Shown here in pieces: positions 1 through 12,317 of a stretch of 64,000 nucleotides of DNA. The stretch comes from Epiperipatus broadwayi (taxonomy: Eukaryota > Onychophora > Udeonychophora > Euonychophora > Peripatidae): contig JAQFVV010012402.1 of NCBI GenBank assembly GCA_028023455.1, positions 12,382,292-12,446,291 on the forward strand. The letters are read 5' to 3'. Both the position numbers and the translations under genes were made by a program. Position 1 is the stretch's first letter. Each line of letters opens with the position of its first letter. The notes beneath the pieces are model-generated. The model was not told where the DNA came from, ran no database searches, and was given only the letters and a program-made list of their open reading frames with translations.

Positions 1-631
1 CATTTGTCATTGCCGTAGAGTATACTATGATCATGACTCATAAAGAAGAAGAAAATGATCTCAAGAGTTCTGAAAAAAGATTTCAATTTTTCCATTCATA
101 TCTGCAAAAGTACTGCTTGAAATACAATAAACAAAAGAATCTATTAGATCAAAACTATACTAAATTCTAAATAAGATAAATCTTCTAAAGATAATTTATT
201 CTTAGAAGAAAACAAAACTATTTGTATTCAACAATGACAAATATATAAATGTTTTTTTAGAAGATAAAAGCAACTACTTATAAGAAAATATAAATTCTGT
301 TAAAGAAAAGTATAAAAAAATGTACAAAGATTCACTCATCTAAAAAAGCATTAATATTTGCTGCTTAATCAATTGATGACTAATATTAGTCTTGTGAAAA
401 GATAAAAATCATTATTTTATCCACAATGGTATAAATTATATAAAATGTACACATTTCAAGGATCTCATTAAGATTGATTAAAAATGCCATTAATTAATCA
501 TTTCAAACAGTAGTTATTTTTTAATTTTATATTTACATATATAGTCTTGATACAAATATAATATATTTTGGTAGATATAGTTTTGTTTTGCTTTTCATTA
601 ATGTTCTGGTAAACAAAACTATTGATTTAGA
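1..631. other. AT-rich DNA, nothing recognised
   Basis: No coding relic, tRNA-like head or repeat was recognised on either strand. Confidence 0.5.
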
Positions 632-1226
632 TTCAAATCCTCAGACTAATTTAAATTTCAAGTTTTTAGCTTTGACAAGTAAAATGAAGTTAAACATGAA
701 TGTTAAATGTAATTCTTCTTTTCTTCCAACTTTGAATCCCAGACCTTACTATTAAAGACAAAAGTCAGTCTGAGAATGGGACTTCAAATACTAATGTAGA
801 GGTTTTATATGTAGCTGGTAGTCACTGATAACTTAATTTATACTAGATGGTAGTAAAATAGAGATCTGCTCTTATTTTACATTATTTAAACTGTGCATTT
901 TGATGATTTAATATTGTTACTAATATTCCTAGATTGAGTAATAAGGTACCTTTTAGCTAATGGAGAACTGAAGATACCAAAATATATAGTTCTGAAATGG
1001 TTTCAGATCTATATAACTATTTGATTGTGATTTGAACTTCAAGTTTTTATTTTATTGGAATTTTTAAAAAATGTTTTTTTTTTTTTTTGGATACATATCT
1101 GCTTTCCTTTCAACTTTGAATTCCAACCTCATTTATAAAAGTAAAACCCCCAAACCTCTTTTAGGGTGGGAGCTCAAATAGATTTTGTAAGTCCCTGGTT
1201 ACTTAAGCTTACAGTCTATGGCAGTA
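632..1226 (+). repeat. Two diverged direct copies of a ~200-bp dispersed repeat
   Basis: Copies at about 632-850 and 1024-1226 share a series of blocks in the same order: a run ending in 'ttcaagttttta', then 'caactttgaatyccarmcc', then 'gggaNctcaaata' (first copy 'gggacttcaaata'), then 'gtcNctgNtaactta'. A poly-T tract (about 1075-1089) interrupts the second copy. The family is not recognised. Divergence is high, so this is an old duplication or two old insertions. Confidence 0.5.
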
Positions 1227-2303
1227 TTTATAGATTTTAAATTATTATTTAAAAAATGTTCAACTAACTCTTATGTTTCAAGGTAAAATACAAGAGAAAT
1301 TTCATATCAGTTATGAAATTCCATACTAATATATAGTCAGATATATCAATTGTAAAAATAGTGTCAAAAATGAAGGAACAAATTTTTGGAATTAGAGAGG
1401 AATGGTAAGCCAGAAAAATACTAAAAGAGGCTTTTTTTTAAAAAAAAAAAAGCTAATAACATAAAATAAAATATGTGAATTGATTAAATTAAATGTTCTC
1501 TAGAATAATATGTTTATGGTAATAAAAAAGTATAAATAAAGCTTTAAAAATCTACATACATTCTTACAACTTATGAGAGCATAAAAGTTTTAAATGTGTA
1601 TAATAATTATCTTTAAATTATAGTATCACTTATATGTATAAGAATGTATCTGATCATATTCAAAATAATTCGTCATTTCAATATCATTTTATGTGATTAA
1701 CAGGTTTTTAGCTTTTGACACTTACTGCTATTCAGCTTTAATAGTTTATCATATGCAAAAGAGGATAGAAGAAAAACTATTCTTTTGTCAGGTTTTTTTG
1801 TCACAAATCATTCGAGCATACCATGAACAGTGATTATCTGGAATCACAGCCAGTAGTATTTTAATGTACAATTATTATCAAATAATATGATTTATACTCT
1901 TGGCTTATATGAATCAGAGTTAGAGTAATTATGAAGAATTCTGATTGAAGCTAATTCCTTTTTTTTTTCTTGTTATAATTTATAAAATAATGGAGATTAA
2001 AGTAACCGCAGAAATTATTATAAAATATTATTTTCCACTGTAGAATCTTAAAGGATTTTTTTTATTTATTAAGTAATTAATCAGACTATACCAGTGGTTT
2101 TTAGATAATCTAGAAACATTAGACATTTGACTTTTGTTATCACATAAGTGCTACAAAAGGGTTATGATCAAAGGAATGAATTGTGTAATGCTTTAGTTGA
2201 TTTGGTCAGTGCATTTGGCTTCTTTATTGATAACTGTTTATGGATGTGTATTTATGTTATACAAGTGTTATATGATAGAATGAAGGAACATATTATTATT
2301 GAT
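1227..2303. other. AT-rich DNA, nothing recognised
   Basis: Poly-A and poly-T tracts occur near 1433-1452 and 1960. The short open frame at 2148-2342 has no family resemblance and runs into the left arm of the following palindrome, so it is not called as a gene. Confidence 0.5.
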
Positions 2304-2412
2304 TGTATTTATATATTGAATTATTTCCATCATCTAATATGAGTACTGAATGTCTTTAGAAAAATTTAACTTTATTTAAATATTCCAAACGTTAGTATAT
2401 GCACAATGTTAT

Positions 2413-2551
2413 GAGAGGGGGTATTATTCCCCCCTCTTCTTCAGGTATTTCCGGCCTGACCAGTGACAGTATTAGCATGGGATTCAAACCTGAACCCTTA
2501 GATTCTTGAGTATTGAATTTTAAAGTAATGTTCTAACCAACTGAGCCATCC
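2413..2551 (-). mobile_element. tRNA-derived SINE, left copy of the head-to-head pair
   Basis: Read on the minus strand from 2551, the copy starts with a tRNA-like head. 'TGGCTCAGTTGG' matches an RNA polymerase III A box and 'GGTTTGAATCC' matches a B box. An unrelated body with 'cactggtcaggccgg' follows, and the copy ends near a G-run/C-run hairpin at 2417-2437. A- and B-box spacing is wider than in a functional tRNA, as expected for an old SINE head. The family is not identified. Confidence 0.6.
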
Positions 2552-2690
2552 TGGTTAGAATATTACCTTAAAATTCAATATTCAAGAAATCTAAGGGTCC
2601 AAGTTCAATTCCCATGCTAATACTGTCACTAGGCAGGCCAGCAACACCTGACAAAGAGAGGAGACTAATCTCTTTAAAAACATTGTTCAT
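2552..2690 (+). mobile_element. tRNA-derived SINE, right copy, truncated at its 5' end
   Basis: This is the inverted partner of 2413-2551. It begins inside the A box ('tggttagaa') and keeps a degraded B box ('agttcaattcc'), then the same body ('gctaatactgtcactaggcaggcc'). It lacks the first ~12 nt of the head. Those nucleotides form the palindrome spacer on the other copy. Confidence 0.55.
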
Positions 2691-2819
2691 CTACTAACCT
2701 GTTTGATGTGCTATTACTAATAGTTGAGCATATTTAAAATATTTAAATTAAAGTTAAATTTTTCTAAAGACATTCAATACTTATATTAGATGATCAAAAT
2801 AAGCCAATATATAAATACA

Positions 2820-3591
2820 ACTGAAACACCATCATTACAAACCTTCAGGTAATACAGTATGATTACTGGTTTTGGAATTTCTAACATATAAGAAATGATG
2901 AGAATTGTCTTTGAAATATTTACAATTGTCTTTGAAATATTTTATAGGAGACATATCAAAAACATATTCAAATATAAATTTAGTGGTATAGTTTATATTT
3001 TATATCAATTATAAGCAAAAAACATTTTATTGGTCTCTTAGATTTCTAGCATTCTGATAATCATACCATTTTTATTCAAAGAATGGTTTGTAGATCATTT
3101 GAATGCAGTTTAAAAACACTTTGGTTTAGTGTAGTTAAGTGATTAATGTTAAAATAAAAAAAAACCCAAGTGTTCATTCTGTGAAGGAAGAAAAAACCTT
3201 CAAAAAATTTTGGCCTGGATGGTTGTGTGTTTAGGAATGTAGAATCATTATGGTAACTTTTTAGAGATAAAGGAACCTTAATAATAATAAATCACATCTA
3301 GCAAATTAATTATATAAGGATATTATTCTGATAAATCTATTGCATTGAACTAAGACATGCATTGGATTTTTTTTATCTAAGAAAGCTATGTAACGTTCTG
3401 AAATTATGATGGTAAAATTTTAAGACTATGTAGTAGTTTCTTCAGGAGCTAAACGTATAGTTGCACATCTTTATTGGATTGAGCATTTGAATTGAATGAT
3501 ATATTATACATTTTTAAAAATATATTTTAGAGTGAACTTGATCATAGGAGAAGCAATCTGATTACACTAAAAATTAATTTTGGCTCTAAAG
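2820..3591. other. AT-rich DNA ending in the left hAT target duplication
   Basis: Nothing was recognised apart from a local 20-nt direct duplication near 2903-2942. The last 8 bases (3584-3591, CTCTAAAG) are the target-site duplication of the following hAT element. Confidence 0.5.
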
Positions 3592-3839
3592 CAGGGATTT
3601 TCAACCTTTTTTCTGCCTGCACCTCTTACAGTAATAATTTATTTTAGAATAAAAGTTAAGGTGACCAAAACAAATTTGTAAACCATTTTTTTAATAATAT
3701 ATAAACAAAAATAAAGCATATAGAAAAGAAAAAATATTACAACAAATTAAATGTTGCATAAACCCTACAAAAAAATTAAATTTTCATCCATGCATGAAAT
3801 TTTTTTAAAAAATTACAACTAATGTTCAAATATTCATAA

Positions 3840-5555
3840 GCCAATTTCAATTTAATGACTCTTTTATTCCTGTTTACTGCATAAAAGTTTTTCAAAACAT
3901 GGCACTTTGTTGATGGTAGCATACCACATGTCTGCTTGTGCATCCAAGCAAATTCTAGATTTTGTCTTTATTGACAAAAGGCAAATTCTAGATTTTGTCT
4001 TTATTGACAAAAGGACACTAAATCCAGACTCACATAAATATGTCATGTGAATGGGGTGAGCACAGTGAGTGCTTTTTCATAAAGTTTTGGAAACATGTTC
4101 ATTGCTGAACACCAATATTGTTCAAAAGTTTTGCTTTCAAACTGCATTTTAAGAACACAATTCAAAAAGATCGTCCTTCAGCTCTTCATCATCTGATTTA
4201 TCCAAATTGAAGTATGGATTTATAATCCATTTTTCAGAAGTTTTCAGTTCTTCAAAATATCTATAAAATGACTTTGATAGTATTTCCAAATGATCCACAA
4301 TTTCTTCATACACATTTGGAATTAGAGACTCATCATCATCAACCATTTTGAGTGATGGAAAATTTGAAAGATCTCTTTTTTTAACTCATTGATACCAAAA
4401 ATTTTGAAAAGCATTTAACTTTTCCCAGCATTTCAATATGCTTACATTTTCCCCTTGGATAGGTACTGCCAGATTACTCATACAAGTAAAAATATCATTC
4501 AAATAGGCTAGAATTTGGTTGAATTCTCGTGATTCCATTTCTCCAGGCAGATCATAGTCACATTTCTTCAGAAAAGTTTTGACTTCTCACAGTTCAAAGA
4601 AGTGATGCTAAAGCTCTCCCATGTGACAGCTAGCGGACTTCCATATGGAAAACCAAAACTGAATGTTCACTTCCAAAATCTTCACAAAGCAACGTAAAGA
4701 AAAAGTGATTCAGAGCATAGTCTCCACAGAAGTATCCAGGACTTCTTTCAACTTTGGAGGCCATGTTTTTGATGCCAAAGTATGTTGATGAATAAGTGGG
4801 TACCTTGCAAGTGTGGAATCTCTTGTTTCATCAGTGAAAAAATCCTGATTTATTTCTTAGCATAGCATGGACACCATTTGTACTCATAGAACCAATCATT
4901 TGGATATCTAAATCATATTTCACAAAGAAGTCTAATGCACTGGAAGATATCTTTTTCTTTGTTGTTATTTTCAGATTTTTCATAGATAAAGAAATTTTCC
5001 ATTATGACACCATTGTGGACATATTTCACTAATGCCATGAGTTAACTGCTTTTTGCAACATCATTTATTTCATTCAACTGGAGAGAAATTTTCAAGGGAC
5101 TAGCCCTGAAATTTGTGATAACTTGGTCCAAAATTTTTCAAACTCAAATCACCAATTTGGTTCTGAATAACATGATACTGCTGTTTGGGGTTTCTTTTCT
5201 CAAAACAATTATTGTCATTTCTAATACACATTGTTTTATCACCTCTTCTGTAATTCTATGGGGCTTCTTGGATTTCATTACTTTATATGCTATGTGATAT
5301 GAAGCCATTAGCAATGATTAGACAGCTGATATAAAACCTAATTTTGGAAGGGTTGCTCGACAATCGAAGTCGGCCATTTTAGCTTTTGATGATTCAATAT
5401 CATGGCCTGCAACGTCTGCTCTACCTTCCAAGACCTTAGATGTTTTTATATTTGTATTTGAAAGGACAGCATTGCAAAGTATGCACAAGGGTTTTGTGCA
5501 GATTCTCAGTTCTGCTGCAAATAAAACCAAACTGCACATAATTATCATTTTCATT
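3840..5555 (-). pseudogene. Broken hAT transposase, ZBED5/FAM200-like
   Basis: Read on the minus strand, the frames give the ZBED5-like transposase in order. First comes half a zinc-finger module with CILC and 'AGHDI' (about 5540-5390), then 'TLPKLGF' and 'KVMKSKKPH' leading into the catalytic core. Next is 'MALVKYVHNGVIMENF' (about 5040-4990), followed by 'LMKQEIPHLQGTH' (about 4835-4790). The stretch at 4149-4346 contains 'EKWIINPYF', and the C-terminal dimerisation region has 'TYLCESGFS' and 'AQADMWYATINKVP' (3864-4046). At least several stops and frame changes interrupt it, so it cannot make transposase. A perfect in-frame 33-nt tandem duplication (3948-3980, 3981-4013) repeats 11 residues in the C-terminal region. 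The assignment rests on remembered family motifs; order and spacing agree well. Confidence 0.85.
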
Positions 5556-5649
5556 TCCTTTTCTTTGACTATATGAAGGGTTAATTAATCATTTAAGAAT
5601 TATAATCTGAGAAAAAAATAATTTGAAGAAAAATAATAAGTAAAATAAC

Positions 5650-6331
5650 ATTAAAACAGAGGCAAAAACTCTTCCTACAGTAGTGCCACTCAGTGCAAGG
5701 CAGAGTAATCAATGGATGCAAGAAAATTTGTGCATAAAATCCCTATCTAATACCTACTCATTCAATATCCCCAAACTAGTTTCCAGCTTGTTGCTTTCAT
5801 CAGTGAGGACCTTGGATCAGAGAGCACTGCACCTAGATCATTTGATCTAATGTAATCCTCCAGCAGCCATCTTTTATCTTTTTAGTTAACTATAAAGCTA
5901 CAGGTCTAAAATTGAAACACAATAATATAATCAATTCAAGCTCATTTGCCTATGTATAGGTACTGAACTGAGTTCAGATTGATGTAGGCAAATGAACTTA
6001 GATTGAAAGTATTGTGATTTCAATTTTAGACTCATAGATTTATAGTTAACTATAAAGGTAAAAGGTGGTTGCTGGAGGGTTGCATTAGATCTAAGATTTA
6101 TGTACAGTGATCTCTGATCCAAGACTCCTCACTGAAGAAAGCAACAAGCTGGAAACTTGTCTGGGGATAATGAATGAGCAGGCAGTAGATAGGATTTTAT
6201 ACACAAACCTTCTTGCATCCATTGATTACTTTGGCTTGCACTGAGTGGCACTACTGTATGGAGAGTTTTTGCCTCTGTTTTAACAGCTTGAGCAAGTATA
6301 AGAAATGATAATTGTGTGATGTTTAGTGGTT
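5650..6331. mobile_element. Family-A foldback element, fully palindromic single copy
   Basis: Positions 5651-6283 form one long palindrome centred near 5967, where 'ctgaactgagttcag' is itself symmetric. Each arm is about 310 bp and starts 'ttaaaacagaggcaaaaact'. Beyond the right arm is a ~48-bp one-sided tail containing 'tgtgtgatgttta', present at only one end of every family member in this window. The copy is flanked by 'taaaataac' at 5641-5649 and 6332-6340, a likely 9-bp target duplication. It lies inside the hAT element. No coding capacity is seen, and the two open frames over it are by-products of the repeat. Confidence 0.75.
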
Positions 6332-6675
6332 TAAAATAACTAAGTATAATCATCATTTATTAGAGACATGAGAAATGAGCACTGTGCAAACACAGAATCA
6401 ACAATGCACTGATTATCATAGCATCACACATGGGTTTAAATATTGTGCAACATTCTCAAATATATGCCACGCGGTATCATTAATTTTTAATACTTCTGTA
6501 TGTTTCTCGAGTCACGATCACATGAATACATTACACAAATAAATGATAAGAAATAAAAATCAAATATAATGTTTGGAATATATAGGACAAAAAAAAACAA
6601 ATTATACTCCCTGGAATGCCATTTAGTATCCCCAAGGGGTATAAGCATCCCTGGTTGGGAAACCCTGCTCTAAAG

Positions 6676-8159
6676 GAATATAGTAGATCAATTCTTTTTG
6701 ATGGGATATTATGGTTGAAAATAAAATGCAGTAATTAGGGAAGATTTTTCCACCTTCGAAAAATAAAGTTTGCTCCAGAAGTTAAAATTCAACATTGCCA
6801 TTTGTCAATTAAATAGACTTTTAAAGGTCTATCATATGATAGATGTAATCTTATTAGTGTTTATGGTTTGACTTGTATAGTAATTACAAAACTCATTTAT
6901 AGTCTTAGTTCTTTGTTTTTGTAAAATCATTTAGGCTGGTCTTACTCATCTTTGAGTAATTGCTAATAATAATATAATGATGTATGTATAAAATATGAGT
7001 AAAAAAATAATTTGATTTACTAAGTAAATATTTAAATAAATATTAACATGAATTTATTTTAGAGAAAATTTAAACTATATGCTGTATATATTAACTTTGT
7101 TTAAAAAAAATTTTTTTTTTCAAAACATTTTTCATATTTTATCAGACTGTCATTTATTGCAATAAAGAAGACTATGAAAACTTTTTTACAAAGTTGTCTT
7201 TAATTTTCTCTTATTGATAAAATGAATATCTTATTCGTCGGTAGTTGAATTTACGCAATGATTTGTATTTAGATTTAAATTCGTTTATATCCTACTATTA
7301 ATTAAAATTATTGTATTTTTATCTAACCTCTATATATTTCCTAGTTACTTCCTAAATATATATATATATATAATGTTTTTTCAAATTATTCAGTTGCTTC
7401 TTAAATAAGTTATCTCTTCAAGCTTTTTAGTATTTTGTGAAATTTTGCCTTTTCAAAGTTTGTCGGAAGTTTTCTGATAGCTAGCAATGCTTGAAAAGTA
7501 AGAAAGAAATAATTTTGAATAACATTTGGAGATGAAAGTTAGCTGTCATCGAAAAAATTTCATCAACTTCTTAAGAGTTTTCTTTTAACATTTTAGATAT
7601 TTCGTTGGTTGCAACTAATCTAAATATATTGATGTCATATTTCAGCCAATATTTTGATCAACATATAGATTCAATTTTATTTCTACATTGATATTTAATT
7701 TATGAAAACTATATATCTGTAATTTTAACATATACGTGTGTATGTAAAATGTGATATATAATAAATCTACTACATGAAAAAAGTATAGAAAGTGGATAAG
7801 CTGGCCTTCTTTTTATTCTAGCAGTCTTCAACACTAGCAAAGCAGATGTTAAAGATAATGCCCATGATTTGCCTTAGTATTTATCATAAAATAGAGATAT
7901 TTTGGAAAATACTTTTAGGCTGTGTCGATTTATTGGTAAATAGTAAAAAATTTCCTATTACATGAGATGTTTTATTTGATTGTTTTGCCACTATTTTTAA
8001 TAGCTATTTTTCATTAACATTTGATCAATTTACAAACATACTAGACAATTTAAGATTGCAATAAATAATTAAAATGTTAATTGTTAAATTATTTGTTGTG
8101 CTTAAATTATTTGTTGTGCTATATTTAAATGATCAACAATAGTTTGATACCATATTATA
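6676..8159. other. AT-rich DNA with a short TA microsatellite
   Basis: There is a (TA)n tract at about 7356-7373. An 18-nt tandem duplication ('taaattatttgttgtgct') lies at about 8083-8118. Nothing else was recognised. Confidence 0.5.
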
Positions 8160-8222
8160 TCACTACTGAACTTGAACCTGGGACATAGACATTGGTAGCC
8201 ACATATACCACAACCCCTCAAT
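8160..8222 (-). mobile_element. tRNA-like SINE head
   Basis: On the minus strand 'TGGTATATGTGG' resembles a polymerase III A box and 'GGTTCAAGTTC' a B box, about 25 nt apart. A GC-richer patch continues to about 8560 on the 5' side. The 3' body is not delimited and no target duplication was identified, so only the head is called. A degraded tRNA pseudogene is the alternative. Confidence 0.4.
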
Positions 8223-10925
8223 TACTTATTGACATTTAGTGACATACATATGATATTATGATTAGGCCACTTTTGGTCATGACTGCAATTGACTTATTAA
8301 CCCACTTATTGACTATAATGAGCATACTGAAGGACATTATCAGCCTACGACCTATTCCTGATAACATTAACTCCACCTGGTAATAGTCCCTGCTTGTCAT
8401 ATAGGTATAAACTCATACTGTCTAAGTATATTAGAATATTTATTAGTTCTGGCTAGATATTTATTAAATTCCAAAACAGTGCCACTAGTGACCTATTTTT
8501 AAATCGATACTATACCCTTTGAAGAGATCGTGTCAGCTCCAGGATTTCTGAAACTCAGTAGTAATATTGCACTACTTACCTAATTTGATGAAATGCACAA
8601 ATGAAAAATGAACAAAGACAAAACATTTATAGTTATTCCAGGGTCAATGTGTGAGTAGTATTTACAACCTCTCAAAGCATTAGCATTACAATAATTATAT
8701 TAAAAAAACAAAATATACAATGCACGCACATTAAAATATAAAAAACGCACATTAAAATATAAAAATAAATTTGTATAGTTGATAATTAATAATTTAGAGA
8801 AAGATAAATATATACCTAATTCTCTTTCTACACAATTTTTTTGCACGATTTGAAATAACATAAATTTTAAAAAGTATATATTTCTTTTTCTACATGATTT
8901 GATTTTAAATAGTACTTTAGGATTATAACTGCTGTGACCATCTTATATTTTTAAAATAATTCTTAGTTTGTCTTAAGTTGTTATAATACTTTTTTTAAAA
9001 TTCTAAATAATTTCATATAAAATAATTTATTTTCCTTTTAGAAGATTGTAAATGTTTTTAATTCGGTGTTTATTTACAGATTTATTTCTGAGGTCAAGTT
9101 CATCATGATTATGTTACTAAACTAAAATATATATATATCTCTTATCATCTAATTTAAAAAAAAAAAAGTTTGAGGTCATTATTTCCCATTATTTTAAAAA
9201 CAAAAATCCCTTTTTCGGCCATATTTCTACAAACGGGGAAATTTGTTTGTTTGCAATGTAACATTTTTGATGTTTTGTTTTGAAAGGGAAATACCTTTTT
9301 GATATTGTTGTTAAAAAAATTTAATTTTGTTTAAATTTTATTGATTAATTTGTTTAAATTTATATATATATTAATTTTGCAAAAAGTCAATAGTTGGTAA
9401 GTTATACATTGCAAGTCTTAGTGGTAGCAATGGTATTCCAATCATGTGCAATTGTATGTGTTTGTCAGAAAGTGTTAGCGGATAAAATCTTGGGTACTTT
9501 TTTTGTTTTATAGGCAAATAAGATATTATCCATATTTTTGTTAAATGTACAATTCCAGAGGTCGACAATTTCTCTTTTAGGATTTGTTAGTTGTTAAATT
9601 AAAAAAAATTAATAGATGAATTTTTTTTTTTGACTTATAATGTGAATGTGGTGATGTGTTTTAAACTTTTCAATGACTTGTGTAGAGAAACCAATGAGTG
9701 TTTCATTGTGTTAGCACTTTCATGTTTTTTTATATTTTTCAAATGAAATTTATGTTCCTCTAATTCATTTTTTATTTACACTCAATGTGTATGAAGTAAA
9801 ATTTGATAATACACAAAAAATATAATATTTGAACAAAATTTTTCATATGGTTTATTTAACTTATTTTCATTGATTTCTTAGGACTGGAACCAATTTCTTT
9901 ATTTTCCATATATAAAATGTATTTTTTTTTATACAAATTTCTTTTATGCATAATTTTTAGGAATCAATCTCTTGTCTACAAAGAGAATTAGATGTATATA
10001 TTTATACATATTTATAAATATAGTGAAAATAAAATAATTCATCTTTCTTCAGTTCTTGTACTTAGTCCTTTTGCATTTGAATCAGGTTCTTTATCAGAAA
10101 AAAAAATGTAGTTATTCATATAAGAAAATTAATTTTCTCCATTTATAATATTCCTTGCAACAACTTTTATTTTGTTTCATTTCATGAGTTTTGATGTATA
10201 TTTTTCATTTAATCATAGTTTAAAATGAGTTCTTTATTCACTATGTATTTCTATGCAGATTATAATCACAATTTTATTTATTTGGGTTTTCTTTTCTTTT
10301 AAAAGAAATGTGAATTCCACAAAATTTAATGAAATGGTCGTGGCACTTCTCCAATGATTAGTCCATGGTTAGCTGTTTATTCTCTGTCAATCATTTTTTT
10401 CTTACTTGGTATGACATGTGTAACCATTTATATATGATAGAGTTAGAATAAGGGTAATTAAGTTTCTTTTTCTATGCTAGATTTAGCTAGACATTTCACC
10501 TTCTTCTATGGGTCACTGTGCAGTTGAAAAATGAACTATTTAAGTTTTTTCATTCAACCCATTCATATAATATTTATCATATCTGTACAAAACCACTGTA
10601 TATTTGATTTATATCATATAGCTGTTGACTTTTCAATTTCTAGTCTATATATTCATTCTGATGGTTTACATAATAAAATCTATGAAACCACACTCATATT
10701 CTTACCAAACTTAGATTGGACTGATTGCTGAGCTTATGACAGACTTTTTATATATTATCAGATTTAATCACTTTTATTCGAGCTCTATGAAGGGTTTATC
10801 AATAAGCATGTTAATTAATGAAAACAATCTCTTTACAATTATTATCAAAATCTGTTTTTTCTTTTTGATAAGCATATAGAAAAAAAATTCTGATGATTCA
10901 TTACAATTGGAAATAAAGAGACAGA
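8223..10925. other. AT-rich DNA, nothing recognised
   Basis: 8223-8560 is noticeably GC-richer than its surroundings, but I could not place it in a family. A 20-nt tandem duplication ('acgcacattaaaatataaaa') is near 8724-8763. The open frames at 9371-9568 and 10531-10731 have no recognisable motif. Confidence 0.45.
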
Positions 10926-10957
10926 AAATAATAAATTATTATTATTATTATTATTAT

Positions 10958-11022
<65 letters not shown>

Positions 11023-11037
11023 TATTATTATTATTAC

Positions 11038-11101
<64 letters not shown>
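10926..11101. repeat. (ATT)n microsatellite, ~175 bp
   Basis: A nearly uninterrupted trinucleotide ATT/TTA array has a few single-base interruptions (gat, act, ttt). It opens all three frames of that composition and so creates a spurious poly-Tyr/Leu/Ile open frame, which is not a gene. Confidence 0.97.
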
Positions 11102-12317
11102 ACAATAAACTTATTTATTTTGAAATAGTTAAAACTTCTATTTGATTAACTTTAATAAAATTAGTTTCCCTTTTTTTCTCTCTCTCTTTAAAACTGATTT
11201 TTACAATCAGTTAATGAAATTTTTTTTCTTTAGTTTTGTACAGAATATTTGTTTGCTAGAAAATGGAAATGAACTTACATGCACAGCAGTGGAATAACAC
11301 TTTATTTAGTGAGGTTTTTAGAATTAATTTGCCATTATTCAGTGATATATTGTTTGACCCATTATTGAGTGAGGGTTTCAAAATAAAGAAGAAAATATCC
11401 ATTCTTAGTATATGATTTTTGCTGTTAATTAGCATTTTATAGTTTTTTATCCTTTGTTTACTGAAGGTTTTATTTAACATACAATGTAGTTATACATAGA
11501 TACAATATATAAAATCAAATGATAAAGAGTACTTCATTTTTAGTTATAATTAGTTATCCCTACTTTTATACTTATAATATTGTACATGTGAAATTCTAGT
11601 GTGTATTATTAACTATCTCATTAAGATGCATTAAACAACTTGTTGTTAGTCATTCAAGTTGATTTTTTCCTTCTATGTTATTTTTATGTTTTAATTTTGG
11701 TAAGTTATATATCACACTAGTCATTTATCTGAAATTTTACAAATCATTTTATTTATTTATTTTGTAATATGTTTAATTTAGTGTTATAAATAATCTGTAA
11801 ATGCCATGTTTTTTCTATAATCATATTATTGTTAATCTTAATCTACTTATACTATTTTCTCTATCTTTCACTTTTTCTCTGTTTATCCATTATCATAGCT
11901 TATTTCATATATCATCATAATCATACAGAATTGCATCATTTTTATTAATCTAAATATACAATCAAGAGTTTATCTGGCATTTAATAAAAAAAATATCCAA
12001 TACAATGAATATTTTTGTTTGCCTGATGATCTATTAAACATTCTTTTTTTAATGTGGCTTTTATATTTAATAAATTAATATACTGTCTTTTGCATTTTTA
12101 AATTAGCAGTCTTTTTAAAATTCAACTAGCTGGTAGACTTTTTCAAAACTGGAATTGACAAATGTATTATTGCATTAGTTATATATCTACATATACACAC
12201 TCATAGTATTTATATTAATATTCTTTTTACCTGCATATATATTACAATTATTGATAAAATATTGCATTTATAAATACATATGCATTAAATAAGAAATAAA
12301 TTATATAAATTTTATGT
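11102..12317. other. AT-rich DNA, nothing recognised
   Basis: A weak degenerate repetition of 'ttatt.agtgagg.ttt' occurs at 11295-11385. Nothing else was recognised. Confidence 0.45.

Larger units (their letters stand above)
2304..2819. repeat. Long palindrome, ~240-270-bp arms around a 12-nt spacer
   Basis: The left arm (2304-2539) is the imperfect reverse complement of the right arm (2552-2819). The spacer is 2540-2551. Matching pairs include 'ttctaacca'/'tggttagaa' at the centre, 'catgctaatactgtcact' in the middle of the arms, and 'tgtatttatatattg'/'caatatataaataca' at the outer ends. The inner two thirds of each arm is a tRNA-derived SINE, annotated separately, but the symmetry continues about 120 bp beyond the SINE into flanking AT-rich DNA. 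The whole locus was therefore duplicated in inverted orientation, rather than two SINEs simply landing side by side. Confidence 0.85.
3592..6667 (-). mobile_element. Full-length decayed hAT DNA transposon (ZBED5-like), with 8-bp TSD
   Basis: The element is bounded by imperfect terminal inverted repeats, CAGGGATTTTCAACC on the left and CAGGGTTTCCCAACC on the right (read inward). Outside these lies a perfect 8-bp duplication, CTCTAAAG, at 3584-3591 and 6668-6675. An 8-bp duplication and CAGGG-type ends are hallmarks of hAT transposons. The interior carries a broken minus-strand transposase (3840-5555). A family-A foldback element (5650-6331) is nested in the 5' non-coding part of the transposon. 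The total is 3076 bp, about 2.4 kb without the nested insertion, a usual size for ZBED/Buster-type hAT elements. Confidence 0.88.

Noticed and set aside
5931-6356. Two ~65-75-codon minus frames
   Set aside because: They lie in the arms of the non-coding foldback element nested in the hAT.
10907-11128. 73-codon frame rich in Tyr, Leu and Ile
   Set aside because: It is a translation of the (ATT)n microsatellite.
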